A stretch of DNA of 64,000 nt from Methanobacterium_D oryzae (GTDB lineage Archaea; Methanobacteriota; Methanobacteria; Methanobacteriales; Methanobacteriaceae): assembly GCF_050433505.1 (NCBI RefSeq), contig NZ_JBNPXC010000001.1, positions 248,001-312,000 of the forward strand. Direction: 5' to 3'. Both the position numbers and the translations under genes were made by a program. Each line of letters begins with the position of its first letter. Within the stretch, counting starts at the first letter, position 1. Below, in pieces: positions 24,716-33,371 of this stretch. The notes beneath the pieces were generated by a model that saw only the letters and a program-made list of their open reading frames with translations, had not been told where the DNA came from and ran no database searches.

Positions 24716-25750
24716 TCATCTTCCATTAGTTGATTGAATTGCTTTTATAAGTCCTACAGGTCCTGTCATCATCACGTCTCCTGCAGGTGCAGCATAATGC
24801 ACGTTGAAATTAGTTTTTTCCAAAATTTTGCGTCGAGGTCCTGTTGCAATTACGGCTTCAAAATCACCTATAGCTTCAAGTGACCATGCTCCATGACCAT
24901 GATCGCTATGTATTTCTTCATGAGTTATTGTTCCATCTGCCAACTTATTCACATATTTTTCTATCTTTTCAGGAGTTAAACTACTTGTATGATGTTCAAA
25001 AACACCATGTATTTTTCCTCCTTTAAATGCGGCTGCTAATGTATGTCCATTTCCTATATCCATTACAATAAATTTATCACGTGTTTTAACATAACGGTCA
25101 CATGTTGCTCCACAGACAGATGCAAATTTTGAATCCATTACTACAGTATTATATTCGCCAAATGTCCTAAATACCGCATTGATTCTTGTAAAATAATCTG
25201 GTGCATCTTTAAAATATGCAAATTCTTCTGGTGATTTTGGTTTGTCCATTATTTCCTTTATTTTCATAAATCGAAAGTTTCTATCTCCCATTCCTTCCAT
25301 ATATCCATGATCTTGAACTGCTATTCCAAGAAAATCAAAATTAGAATCTACATCAAATTTAGATAAAGCTTCTTTTATTGCGCTAAGATCCACATCTTTA
25401 AGCTCAATTTTATTTAAATTTTCATATTCTTTCTCTTCTTCTGGAGAAATTATATGAATTCCCAATGATTTTACATAGTCTAAATTATCTCTTACTGTTC
25501 TTGCAGCATTTTCTGTCATGAAAACTTTGTATCCTTTATTTATGTGGTCCTGTATAGCCCTATTTATTGGGCCTCCACCCATAGTTTCTCCAGTTATAAA
25601 TAAATCATCGTTATATTTTCTTATTCTGTTAGCAACTATTTTAGTTGGAGAAGGCATCACTAATTTTGCTGAATTTTCAATTGACTGCTCGGAGTCATAG
25701 AGCATGATGTCTTGAGTGCCTACACCTACATCGACTGTGAGAATCTTCAT
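24716..25750 (-). CDS. DUF1786 family protein
   Basis: About 344 residues from ATG 25750 (an upstream in-frame extension of 13 codons is AT-rich and unlikely). It begins MKILTVDVGVGTQDIMLYD, an ASKHA/actin-like phosphate-1 loop. A second loop is KFIVMDIGNGHTLAAAF, so the protein is probably an ATP-binding sugar-kinase/Hsp70-like fold. The family, DUF1786, has sometimes been annotated as associated with pyruvate formate-lyase activating enzyme; its role is unknown. It is divergent from trpB2, with a 144-nt shared promoter region. Confidence 0.8.
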   Translation of the reverse strand: MKILTVDVGVGTQDIMLYDSEQSIENSAKLVMPSPTKIVANRIRKYNDDLFITGETMGGGPINRAIQDHINKGYKVFMTENAARTVRDNLDYVKSLGIHIISPEEEKEYENLNKIELKDVDLSAIKEALSKFDVDSNFDFLGIAVQDHGYMEGMGDRNFRFMKIKEIMDKPKSPEEFAYFKDAPDYFTRINAVFRTFGEYNTVVMDSKFASVCGATCDRYVKTRDKFIVMDIGNGHTLAAAFKGGKIHGVFEHHTSSLTPEKIEKYVNKLADGTITHEEIHSDHGHGAWSLEAIGDFEAVIATGPRRKILEKTNFNVHYAAPAGDVMMTGPVGLIKAIQSTNGR

Positions 25751-25820
25751 AGTATAATATTTAATTTTTATATTATAAGAAATCATCAATTAAAGAGAGT
25801 AAAACTTAGTTTTATTTTAA

Positions 25821-25836
25821 TGTACGAATATGTACA
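25821..25836. promoter_or_regulatory. TRP boxes (TGTACG, TGTACA) in the trpB2 promoter
   Basis: TGTACG (25821-25826) and TGTACA (25831-25836) are spaced exactly 10 bp apart, just upstream of the TATA-like ATTTAAATAG (25843-25852). TGTACA is the known binding motif of TrpY, the tryptophan repressor of Methanothermobacter, which also controls trpB2 there. The sites are placed to block TBP/TFB access. Confidence 0.7.
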
Positions 25837-25894
25837 ACAAAGATTTAAATAGTACCATAAGGTCATATATTATATAGAAATAAATGGTGATTAT

Positions 25895-27190
25895 ATGTAT
25901 AAAGTTACATTATCAGAGAAAGATGTTCCAAAAAAATGGTATAACATAGCTGCTGACTTACCAGTAGAGCTACCTATGCCTGATCAGACTGAAGAGGGAA
26001 AACAAATTGAAAATTTACCTAAAATATTCTCTAAAGGTGTTTTAGAACAGGAAATGTCCACAGAAAGGTGGATTGAAATTCCTAAAGAAGTAAGAAAAGT
26101 TTACAAAATGATTGGAAGGCCAAGTCCATTATTTAGAGCAACAGGACTTGAAGACTACTTAGATACACCAGCAAACATTTACTATAAAAGAGAAGACTAC
26201 TCCCCAACAGGAAGCCACAAGTTAAACACTGCTATAGCACAGGCATATTATGCTAAAAAAGACGGTGTTGAGCGCCTTACAACAGAAACAGGTGCTGGCC
26301 AATGGGGTACTGCATTATCACTTGCATGTTCCATGATGGGACTTGATTGCACTGTTTACATGGTTAAAGTTTCATTTGAGCAGAAACCTTACAGAAAAAC
26401 AATAATGCAAATATATGATGGAGAAGTTATACCTTCACCAAGTGAAAGAACTGAATTTGGAAGAAAAGTTTTAGCTGAAGATCCTAACCACCCAGGATCC
26501 CTTGGAATTGCAATATCTGAAGCAATGGAAGAAGCATTACTGGATGATAACGCTTACTATTCCCTTGGAAGTGTTCTAAACCACGTTTTATTACATCAAA
26601 CTGTTATTGGTCTTGAAACTAAAAAACAGATGGAAAAAGTTGGTGAAGACCCTGATGTCATCGTTGGATGTGTTGGTGGTGGAAGTAACTTCGGAGGAGC
26701 TGTTTTCCCATTTGTAAAAGATCAGCTTGACGGAAAGATTGACTGTAAATTTATCGCAGCAGAACCTTCCTCATGCCCAACTTTAACACAAGGAGAATAT
26801 AAATACGACTTTGGTGACACTGCAGGTTTAACACCTCTATTAAAGATGTATACCCTTGGACATGACTTTGTACCACCATCTGTACATGCGGGAGGTCTAC
26901 GTTACCATGGAATGTCCTCTTTAGTATCATTACTTGTGCATGAAAACATAGTAGAAGCTCGCTCAGTTTCACAGGAAGATATATTCAAGAGTGGTACGAC
27001 ATTTGCAAAATGTGAAGGTTTAGTTCCAGCTCCAGAAAGCTGTCACGCTATAAAAATAGGAATAGATGAAGCATTAGAGTGTAAGAAAACTAAAGAAGAG
27101 AAAAACATAATAATTAACCTCTCTGGTCATGGAATGCTTGACCTTAAAGGTTACGACGACTATATAAACGGCACTCTTAAAGGTAAATAA
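25895..27190 (+). CDS. trpB2: Tryptophan synthase beta chain, TrpB2 type
   Basis: A 431-residue PLP enzyme of the TrpB2 branch: an N-terminal extension of about 80 residues, the Lys site SPTGSHKLNTA, the substrate loop TETGAGQWGTALSLA, and the phosphate-binding GCVGGGSNFGG. It makes tryptophan from indole and serine (or serine phosphate). It is encoded alone, without trpA, as usual for TrpB2, which is thought to salvage free indole. GGTGAT precedes the ATG. TRP boxes and a TATA box upstream point to TrpY control. A triloop hairpin with the stop codon in its loop ends the gene. Confidence 0.93.
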   Translation: MYKVTLSEKDVPKKWYNIAADLPVELPMPDQTEEGKQIENLPKIFSKGVLEQEMSTERWIEIPKEVRKVYKMIGRPSPLFRATGLEDYLDTPANIYYKREDYSPTGSHKLNTAIAQAYYAKKDGVERLTTETGAGQWGTALSLACSMMGLDCTVYMVKVSFEQKPYRKTIMQIYDGEVIPSPSERTEFGRKVLAEDPNHPGSLGIAISEAMEEALLDDNAYYSLGSVLNHVLLHQTVIGLETKKQMEKVGEDPDVIVGCVGGGSNFGGAVFPFVKDQLDGKIDCKFIAAEPSSCPTLTQGEYKYDFGDTAGLTPLLKMYTLGHDFVPPSVHAGGLRYHGMSSLVSLLVHENIVEARSVSQEDIFKSGTTFAKCEGLVPAPESCHAIKIGIDEALECKKTKEEKNIIINLSGHGMLDLKGYDDYINGTLKGK

Positions 27191-27212
27191 TTTACCTTTA
27201 TTAATTTTTTAT
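27179..27212 (+). terminator. trpB2 terminator hairpin with the stop codon in the loop
   Basis: AAAGGTAAA (27179-27187), loop TAA (the stop codon), TTTACCTTT (27191-27199), then a T-rich tract. The 9-bp perfect stem has a 3-nt loop, like the hairpin arrays elsewhere in the window. Confidence 0.6.
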
Positions 27213-27220
27213 TTTTTAAT

Positions 27221-27508
27221 TTATTTTCTTAATTCGCCCTTATAATCATCTATTACAACTTCATTAATGGCCACATTAAACCAGTCGATAAATCTTTTAG
27301 CTTCTTTTTCCATAGATTTCTTATTTCCAACTTCTGATGGTTCCAATTCAACGCCAAGTAATGCAGTTTCATCATATTTATATGAAATTTTTCTATCATA
27401 ATGTCCTACCACAATTTCAAGCATTCTTTTGTATACAGGATTAATATCTTTAGCTACAAATTGCAATTCTCTTTTATTTTGGCTAGATTCATTTAGATAT
27501 TCTATCAT
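27221..27508 (-). CDS. Hypothetical protein (95 residues)
   Basis: A soluble, charged protein beginning MIEYLNESSQNKRELQFV, with YKYDETALLGVELEP in the middle and a C-terminal amphipathic stretch. No family was recognised. GGTGAAAAA precedes the ATG on the minus strand, supporting translation. It is convergent with trpB2 and shares the terminator region. Confidence 0.6.
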   Translation of the reverse strand: MIEYLNESSQNKRELQFVAKDINPVYKRMLEIVVGHYDRKISYKYDETALLGVELEPSEVGNKKSMEKEAKRFIDWFNVAINEVVIDDYKGELRK

Positions 27509-27843
27509 TTTTTCACCATCTTTAGAAATTCCAAAATTTCACCCATAATATGAATTTATTGATTATAATTATTATAATTTATTAAATTGGTTTAAATCAT
27601 TTAAAACTTAGTCTTATTGTATATCTAATGAAAAATTAGAACATAAAATCTAGAAATTATATCCTTACTAAACTTTCTAAAAATATATCAAAAATTAAAG
27701 ATTAAGAGTAAAAATTTATGAGCAACAACAATTGTTAAATTTTAAGTAATCAAATATCATTCTTTCAAACTCTGTAAAAGATAAACTATATTTATACTGT
27801 TTTAATTATACATTATCTGAGACTAATATGGAGGATAATAATT
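27509..27843 (+). promoter_or_regulatory. Intergenic region with the fae-hps promoter
   Basis: AT-rich with no gene seen. A TATA-like TATATTTATAC lies at about 27786-27796, some 50 nt before the fae-hps ATG. GGAGGAT near 27830 is the ribosome site, so the mRNA has a short leader. The remaining roughly 250 nt show no clear repeat or structure. Confidence 0.45.
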
Positions 27844-29064
27844 ATGTATCTTATAGGAGAAGCTTTAATAGGAAGCGGAAATGAAATAGCTCACGTTGAT
27901 TTAGTAATTGGAGATAAAAATGGCCCTGCAGGGACCGCATTTACAAATGGTTTAACACAACTCTCAATAGGACACACTCCTTTGCTTTCAGTAATTAGAC
28001 CGAACTTAATGACCAAACCAGCAACATTAATCATACCTAAAGTAACAGTAGGTTGTTTAGAAGACGCTAACAAAATATTTGGACCAGCACAAACTGCAGT
28101 AGGTAGAGCAGTAGCTGATGCTGTAGAAGAAGGATTAATTCCAAAAGATAAAGTAGAAGATATCGTAATTCTTGCGTCAGTTTTTATACACCCAGAAGCT
28201 GAAGATTATCGTAAAATTTATCAATATAATTATGGAGCAACAAAACTGGCAATAAGAAGAGCAATGGAAGAATATCCATCAGCTGACAAAGTTTTAGCTG
28301 AAAAAGACAGAGGAGCGCATGCTATAATGGGCTTTAAAGTAGTAAAACTATGGAATCCACCATACTTACAGGTTGCACTTGACTTAGACAATATGGATGA
28401 AATGGAAAGAATCATAAATAGTCTTCCAGACCGTGAAAGGATATTACTTGAAGCAGGAACACCACTCGTTAAAAAATTCGGTGTAGGCATTGTAAGTAAA
28501 ATTAGAGAACTTAGAAAAGATGCATTTATTATTGCAGACCTTAAAACCCTTGATGTTGGAAGAATAGAAGTTAAAATGGCTGCAGATGAAACAGCAGATG
28601 CTATTGCAATTTCTGGGCTGGGAACAGTTGAATCCATCGAAAAAGCAATACACGAAGCAATAAAACAGGGAATATACTCCATCTTAGACATGATGAACGT
28701 AGATAACTTCGTTGAAAAACTACAAGCTCTCAGATACAAGCCAGACATTGTTTTATTACACAGAAATGTAGATTTAGAAACAATGGCTGCAGAAAGAGGA
28801 GAAGAATTAGGTGAAGTTACTGAATGGGGTAATATTAACCAGATTAAAGAAATTCTCGGTAAAGGAAGACGTGTTGCAGTTGCAGGTGGAATTACTCCCG
28901 ACAGAGTTAACATGGCCCTTACAAACGGTGCAGACATTATTGTTGTTGGCAGATACATCATTGGTTCAAGAGATGTAAGGCGTGCAGCTGAAGACTTCTT
29001 AAGTCACATGCCTCAAGATCCAGACACAATGAGACTTGCACTCGATGAAGACGAGTCAATTTAA
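27844..29064 (+). CDS. fae-hps: Bifunctional formaldehyde-activating enzyme / 3-hexulose-6-phosphate synthase
   Basis: A 406-residue fusion. The Fae domain (about 1-160) has GEALIGSGNEIAHVDLVIGD, RPNLMTKPATLIIPKVT and FGPAQTAVGRAVADAV. The HPS domain (about 170-395) has LQVALDLDN, IIADLKTLDVGRIEVKMA and VAVAGGITPDRVNMALTNGADIIVVGRYI. In archaea this fusion interconverts hexulose-6-phosphate, ribulose-5-phosphate and formaldehyde and captures formaldehyde on tetrahydromethanopterin, supplying ribulose phosphate in organisms lacking the oxidative pentose pathway. It is a single gene with a strong ribosome site and a terminator. Confidence 0.95.
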   Translation: MYLIGEALIGSGNEIAHVDLVIGDKNGPAGTAFTNGLTQLSIGHTPLLSVIRPNLMTKPATLIIPKVTVGCLEDANKIFGPAQTAVGRAVADAVEEGLIPKDKVEDIVILASVFIHPEAEDYRKIYQYNYGATKLAIRRAMEEYPSADKVLAEKDRGAHAIMGFKVVKLWNPPYLQVALDLDNMDEMERIINSLPDRERILLEAGTPLVKKFGVGIVSKIRELRKDAFIIADLKTLDVGRIEVKMAADETADAIAISGLGTVESIEKAIHEAIKQGIYSILDMMNVDNFVEKLQALRYKPDIVLLHRNVDLETMAAERGEELGEVTEWGNINQIKEILGKGRRVAVAGGITPDRVNMALTNGADIIVVGRYIIGSRDVRRAAEDFLSHMPQDPDTMRLALDEDESI

Positions 29065-29080
29065 GTTTTTAAATCTATTA

Positions 29081-29115
29081 AAGCAGGATAAATCCCTGCT
29101 TATTTTATTTTTATT
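29081..29115 (+). terminator. fae-hps terminator
   Basis: AAGCAGG (29081-29087) and CCTGCTT (29095-29101) form a 7-bp GC-containing stem, followed by ATTTTATTTTTATT. Located 17 nt after the stop. Confidence 0.65.
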
Positions 29116-29218
29116 TAATTAAGTCTCTTATTTTAAAAATCTATTTTTTATTGATTTATTAGCAAGTTTTATTTATTTTAATTAACCATATATCATTAAA
29201 TATAATGAGAGGGTTATT

Positions 29219-29806
29219 ATGATATTTGGAATATGTGGAAGTCCAAGACAACAGGCCACTGATTATGTCACCAAAGAAGCATTGAAAATGCTGGAAGATA
29301 AAGGATTTGAAACAGCCTATTTTTCAGTTCGGGGAAAAAAGATAGCAGGATGCATGCACTGTGATTACTGTTTAAGAGAAAAAGAGTGCATTCAAAAAGA
29401 TGATATGTATGAAGTTTACAGTTTAATTAAAGACTGTGAAGGGTTAATAATGTCTTCTCCATGCTACAATGGAGGGATAAGTGCACAGTTAAAAGCTGTT
29501 ATGGACAGAACTCGGGCAATGGGAGCAGCTGACATTGATTTTTTAAGAAATAAAGCAGGTATGGCCATCGCAGTTGGAGGGGATAGAGCAGGAGGTCAAG
29601 AACCCGCAATTCAACAGATTATAAATTATTATGTTCTTACAGGAGCCATACCCATAAGTGGTGGTTCATGGGGAGCCAATTTAGGAGCGACTTTCTGGTC
29701 CAAAGATACTATTGAAGGTGTTAAGGAGGATGAAGAAGGTTTTAGAAGCCTTAGAAAGACTGTAAATAAATTTGCTGAGTTTTTAGAAAACGTTGAGATA
29801 GAGTAA
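29219..29806 (+). CDS. Iron-sulfur flavoprotein / NADPH-dependent FMN reductase family
   Basis: A 195-residue flavodoxin-like protein: FMN phosphate loop GICGSPRQQATDYV, a compact cysteine motif GCMHCDYCLREKEC (Cys45, 48, 51, 57), and MSSPCYNGGISAQLKAVMDRT. The CX2CX2CX5C spacing is that of the iron-sulfur flavoprotein (Isf) family, where it binds a 4Fe-4S cluster. Isf enzymes in methanogens pass electrons from ferredoxin, in some cases to O2 or H2O2. The role is inferred from the family. It is followed by a hairpin array. Confidence 0.85.
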   Translation: MIFGICGSPRQQATDYVTKEALKMLEDKGFETAYFSVRGKKIAGCMHCDYCLREKECIQKDDMYEVYSLIKDCEGLIMSSPCYNGGISAQLKAVMDRTRAMGAADIDFLRNKAGMAIAVGGDRAGGQEPAIQQIINYYVLTGAIPISGGSWGANLGATFWSKDTIEGVKEDEEGFRSLRKTVNKFAEFLENVEIE

Positions 29807-29945
29807 CTCACTTAATATATTATCAACTTTTAGAATACTTTTTTATAATTAAAGAATTATTTTAGGTGATCTTGATTTGGGCAAGACATTTATAAGAGAT
29901 AAATCACTAATCAATTAAATCTATTAATCGCTGATTTTTCAGTGT
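29807..29945. other. Spacer before the second hairpin array
   Basis: AT-rich with no gene. It contains AGGTGAT near 29865, which looks like a ribosome site but leads only to a very short frame (about 13 codons) ending before the array. It is comparable to the duplicated ribosome site seen at the alba array, though less similar. Confidence 0.35.
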
Positions 29946-30139
29946 TTGAAAATCGAAGATTTTCAACCGCAAAAATCAAAGGTTTTTGCATGTTGGCAAA
30001 ACAAAACTTACAAACACAAGGTGTTTGTGCTTTCAAAGACCAAAGGTCTTTGATGCCCCAAACATTTCATGTTTGAGGGCTCCAAAAATTCAAAGAATTT
30101 TTGAAAGTTTCACAACCGTAAAAAATCAAAGATTTTTTA
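29946..30139. repeat. Array of seven triloop hairpins upstream of the flippase gene
   Basis: Seven consecutive inverted repeats, all with 3-nt loops: TTGAAAATC-GAA (29946-29966), GCAAAAATC-AAA (29969-29989, one G-T pair), ACAAACAC-AAG (30010-30028), TCAAAGACC-AAA (30033-30053), CAAACAT-TTC (30059-30075), CAAAAATTC-AAA (30083-30103) and TAAAAAATC-AAA (30119-30139). Each left arm is followed by its reverse complement. Stems are 7-9 bp, mostly perfect. The stem sequences differ, so this is not a direct-repeat array. It ends about 15 nt before the flippase ribosome site GGTGAG. Confidence 0.85.
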
Positions 30140-30164
30140 AATTTTATTATTTTTTGGTGAGTCA

Positions 30165-31718
30165 ATGGGAAATTCAAATAACAGTTCGAAGATACTCAGA
30201 GGAAGCTTTTTAATGATGATCAGCTACTTATTCTTTAGGGTAGGTGGCTATTTTTACAGAGCCGTATTAAGTAGAATGCTTGAACCTGCAGGATATGGTC
30301 TTTTAGGCCTTACTCTCCCATTACAAGGTATTTTTCAATCATTATCTTCTGTAGGCTTCCAACCTGCTATTGCTAAATTTGTATCACAGCATAACGCTGT
30401 TGGCGAAGAAGATATATCAAGACAGGTAATTATAACTTCCCTCAAATTTATGATGATTTCAGGAACGCTTCTTGGACTTATCATATTTTTTTCTGCTGAC
30501 TGGATAGCAAATTATTATTTCCATAAACCCGCTATGGTTTACCCTCTTCAAGCTGTTGCACTTATAACTCCCTTTAGTGTAATAGTCAGTATCTTTAGAG
30601 GTTCATTTCAGGGTTTTTTTAAGATGGAATTTATCGTCGCAAGCCGTGTTGTAGAACAAGTATTCATGATAGGCATAGCTATTATATTAGTTTCTGTTGG
30701 TTTCTATGCAGCTGGAGCAGTTCTTGGAACTGGATTTGGATTTATGGCTTCAGCTATAGTTTCCTTTATTCTTTTTAAAAAATATATTTGGGTACATTTT
30801 CCAAAACCAACTACTAAAATGAGTTTTAAGGAGGAAATGATTCTTCTTAAAACTATTTTAACTTTTTCAATACCTATTGCTATAACAGGTCTCTCAGAAA
30901 TGGGCATATATGATGTTGGGCCTCTTGTTATTGGTAGATATTTGCCTGTAGAAGATGCTGCTTATTATACAACAGCAGATCCTATTGCAAGGCTCCCACT
31001 CATAATTTCACTTTCAGTAGCTGCTGTAATACTTCCTGCAGCTTCTGAAGCGGCGAGCTTAAAGGATCAGAAGCTTCTTGGGACTTATATAACTCAATCA
31101 TATCGTTATGTAGTTCTATTGGTTCTCCCAATTTGTGTTGGAATTGCATTGTTCGCACAGCCTCTCCTTAGTCTATTATTTGGGGCAAAATACATTTATG
31201 GAGCTAATGCTCTGAGCATTCTTGTTTTTGGAATGACATTTTACACTCTTTTCATGGTATCATCAAGTATAGTACAGGGAATTGGACATCCAAGGCTTCC
31301 CATGTTTATTATGATCTTAGGAACAGGATTAAACATTGGATTGAATTTTCTTCTCGTTCCATTATATGGAATTATTGGAGCAGCTATTGCAACAACAATA
31401 GTTACATTCATAATAATGGCCGCAATACTATGGAAAACAGTACGTTTAACAGAAGTAGGGCTTCCATATATTGATTTCGCTAAAATAGGAGTAACATCAA
31501 TTATTATGGGCTTGCCCTTACTTTTATTACCTCAAAATTATTATGGACTTTTTGCAGCCATCTTAATCTCTCCAATTATTTACACAATCGTTTTTGCAGT
31601 TATAGGTGGTTTTACAAAAAAAGATGTGCAATTACTTCGAAAATATGCACATAAATTAGGTCCACTATCAAATGTCTTGGAAATAATAGTTAAATTTATA
31701 GAAAGATTTGCAAAATAG
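30165..31718 (+). CDS. Polysaccharide flippase (MOP/PST family membrane protein)
   Basis: A 517-residue protein with about 12-14 transmembrane helices. The N-terminal ILRGSFLMMISYLFFRVGGYFYRAVLSRML EPAGYGLLGL pattern (split here) is that of the Wzx/SpoVB-like MOP superfamily. It probably flips lipid-linked glycans for cell-wall (pseudomurein) or glycoprotein assembly. GGTGAG precedes the ATG. The leader region upstream holds the seven-hairpin array, which may affect its expression. The next gene begins 25 nt after the stop. Confidence 0.88.
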   Translation: MGNSNNSSKILRGSFLMMISYLFFRVGGYFYRAVLSRMLEPAGYGLLGLTLPLQGIFQSLSSVGFQPAIAKFVSQHNAVGEEDISRQVIITSLKFMMISGTLLGLIIFFSADWIANYYFHKPAMVYPLQAVALITPFSVIVSIFRGSFQGFFKMEFIVASRVVEQVFMIGIAIILVSVGFYAAGAVLGTGFGFMASAIVSFILFKKYIWVHFPKPTTKMSFKEEMILLKTILTFSIPIAITGLSEMGIYDVGPLVIGRYLPVEDAAYYTTADPIARLPLIISLSVAAVILPAASEAASLKDQKLLGTYITQSYRYVVLLVLPICVGIALFAQPLLSLLFGAKYIYGANALSILVFGMTFYTLFMVSSSIVQGIGHPRLPMFIMILGTGLNIGLNFLLVPLYGIIGAAIATTIVTFIIMAAILWKTVRLTEVGLPYIDFAKIGVTSIIMGLPLLLLPQNYYGLFAAILISPIIYTIVFAVIGGFTKKDVQLLRKYAHKLGPLSNVLEIIVKFIERFAK

Positions 31719-31743
31719 ATCAATAATAAATTAAATCATCAAG

Positions 31744-32463
31744 ATGATTATTATGGTGGAACCAAAAAAGTCAAGATATAAACTGGATGTTGAAATTGAA
31801 ATTGACAATAGAGTAGTGTCATTAAATAATAAGAAGTCCAGACTCCTCCAATGTATAGATCAGTGTGGATCTATTGTTAAAGCTTCAAAGGAAACAGGTA
31901 TTCCCTACAGAACTGCCCTTAAAAATATTGAAATTATGGAAAAGGAATTAGGTTCACCTATTGTGGTCACCAAAAGAGGAGGAAAAGGTGGCGGAGGCAG
32001 CAGTGACCTTACAGATAAAGGTAGGGAAATTCTTTATAAATTTGTTAAAATAAATAGAGTTTTAAAAAAACATGCTGATTTAAATGAAATTGAAGGTGTT
32101 ATTTCATCTATAGATGAAAAAGAAAAGGTTATGACTATTTCTATAAATAAAGAAGAAATATTACTTCCATACACTGAAAATTTCGAAATTGGAGACAAAG
32201 TTCTTATTTTAATTAGTCCAAGTGATATCTTTATAACAATTGAAGCCCAAAAATCCAGCGTTAGGAATATACTCAAAGGAATTATAACTGAAATGAAATT
32301 CAAAAAGGATATTGTGCGCCTTACAGTTACAATTAACGATATTAATGTTATTGTTGATATAACAGAACTATCACGAAAAGAACTTGATCTAAATCTTGGT
32401 AATGAAGTATTCATTGGATTTAAAGCAGCTTCTGCCGATTTAATTAAAAAAATAAATGATTAA
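31744..32463 (+). CDS. ModE-like regulator (winged helix plus TOBE domains)
   Basis: A 239-residue protein. The N-terminal LysR/ModE winged helix has LLQCIDQCGSIVKASKETGIPYRTALKNIEIME followed by the wing KRGGKGGGGSSDLTDKG, typical of ModE. Two C-terminal TOBE-like segments (about 95-165 and 170-235) could bind molybdate or tungstate. It likely controls metal-oxyanion uptake or Mo/W enzymes; no such gene adjoins it. The start is ATG 31744, or ATG 31753; no strong ribosome site is visible. Confidence 0.82.
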   Translation: MIIMVEPKKSRYKLDVEIEIDNRVVSLNNKKSRLLQCIDQCGSIVKASKETGIPYRTALKNIEIMEKELGSPIVVTKRGGKGGGGSSDLTDKGREILYKFVKINRVLKKHADLNEIEGVISSIDEKEKVMTISINKEEILLPYTENFEIGDKVLILISPSDIFITIEAQKSSVRNILKGIITEMKFKKDIVRLTVTINDINVIVDITELSRKELDLNLGNEVFIGFKAASADLIKKIND

Positions 32464-32494
32464 CCCTAATATTTACGTTTAAGAGGATTGAAAA

Positions 32495-32710
32495 ATGAGA
32501 ATAGAAGTTGATAAAGATAAATGTACAGGATGCGGAGAATGTAAAGAAGCGTGCCCTAAGGGAGCTAAAATATGGAATGTAGAAGATAAAGCAATGGCCA
32601 CAAACCTTAGATTCTGCCATCTATGTACCATATGTGCTGGAAAATGCCCCCAACAGGCCATTCATGTGATTAGGGAAGATAACAAACCTTTAAAAAACCA
32701 AGAAGATTGA
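32495..32710 (+). CDS. 2[4Fe-4S] ferredoxin-like protein
   Basis: A 71-residue protein with two cluster motifs, CTGCGECKEACPKG and CHLCTICAGKCPQQ. It may serve as an electron carrier or as a subunit of an oxidoreductase. It lies 31 nt after the ModE-like gene and 52 nt before hisB on the same strand. AGAGGA precedes the ATG. Confidence 0.9.
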   Translation: MRIEVDKDKCTGCGECKEACPKGAKIWNVEDKAMATNLRFCHLCTICAGKCPQQAIHVIREDNKPLKNQED

Positions 32711-32762
32711 AAATCAAAAATAATAAAGCTTTTGAATAACTAAAAGAATTGAGAGGGTATCT

Positions 32763-33341
32763 ATGAAAAGAAGCAAGAAAATGAAGCGTAAAACATCTGA
32801 AACTGATATTGAAATCTCATTAAATATTGATGGTGAAGGAAAATCAAATATAGATACAGGCATTGACTTTTTTAATCATATGCTTGATTCTTTTGCAAGA
32901 CACGGATTTTTCGATCTTCAAATTAAAGCAAATGGTGATCTAAGCGTAGATGACCATCATACAGTAGAAGATGTAGGAATACTTCTTGGAGAAACATTTG
33001 CAACAGCAATAGGCGATAAAAAAGGAATTAAGCGAATGTCACATTCAATAATTCCCATGGATGATGCTTTAGCAACTGTTGCAGTAGACATTAGTGGTAG
33101 AAGTTACAGTGTGCTAAATTTCCAGTTTAAAAAATCAAAAGTAGGGGACTTAAGCACAGAAAATGTTGAACACTTCTTTGAATCATTTGCAAACTCTGCA
33201 AGAATTAATATTAATGCAAAAGTTGAAGGAGAAAATGACCATCACAAAATAGAATCTCTTTTTAAAGCATTTTCAAAGGCTTTAAATGATGCATCTAAAA
33301 TTGAACATGATATAATTCCAAGCACAAAGGGCATCTTATAA
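32763..33341 (+). CDS. hisB: Imidazoleglycerol-phosphate dehydratase
   Basis: A 192-residue HisB: KRKTSETDIEISLNIDGEG, GIDFFNHMLDSFARHG, DDHHTVEDVGILLGE, DISGRSYSVLNF, and the second metal motif NDHHKIESLFKAFSKAL. The two DHH(T/K)xE motifs bind two Mn ions. Reaction: imidazole glycerol phosphate to imidazole acetol phosphate in histidine synthesis. GAGAGGGTA precedes the ATG. No other his gene is nearby. Confidence 0.95.
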   Translation: MKRSKKMKRKTSETDIEISLNIDGEGKSNIDTGIDFFNHMLDSFARHGFFDLQIKANGDLSVDDHHTVEDVGILLGETFATAIGDKKGIKRMSHSIIPMDDALATVAVDISGRSYSVLNFQFKKSKVGDLSTENVEHFFESFANSARININAKVEGENDHHKIESLFKAFSKALNDASKIEHDIIPSTKGIL

Positions 33342-33371
33342 TCTTTTTTACTTAATAATAAATTAAAAGTA

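Noticed and set aside
28230..28961. 243-residue minus-strand frame inside fae-hps
   Set aside because: Antisense shadow of a strongly supported enzyme; Ser/Ile/Leu-rich low-information sequence with no motif.
15262..30139. Hairpin arrays as CRISPR arrays
   Set aside because: There is no constant direct repeat and no equal-length unique spacers. The units are inverted repeats with different stems, and no cas gene is in the window.
29986..30213. 75-residue open frame across the second hairpin array
   Set aside because: The composition comes from hairpin sequence, it overlaps the flippase start in another frame, and it has no ribosome site.
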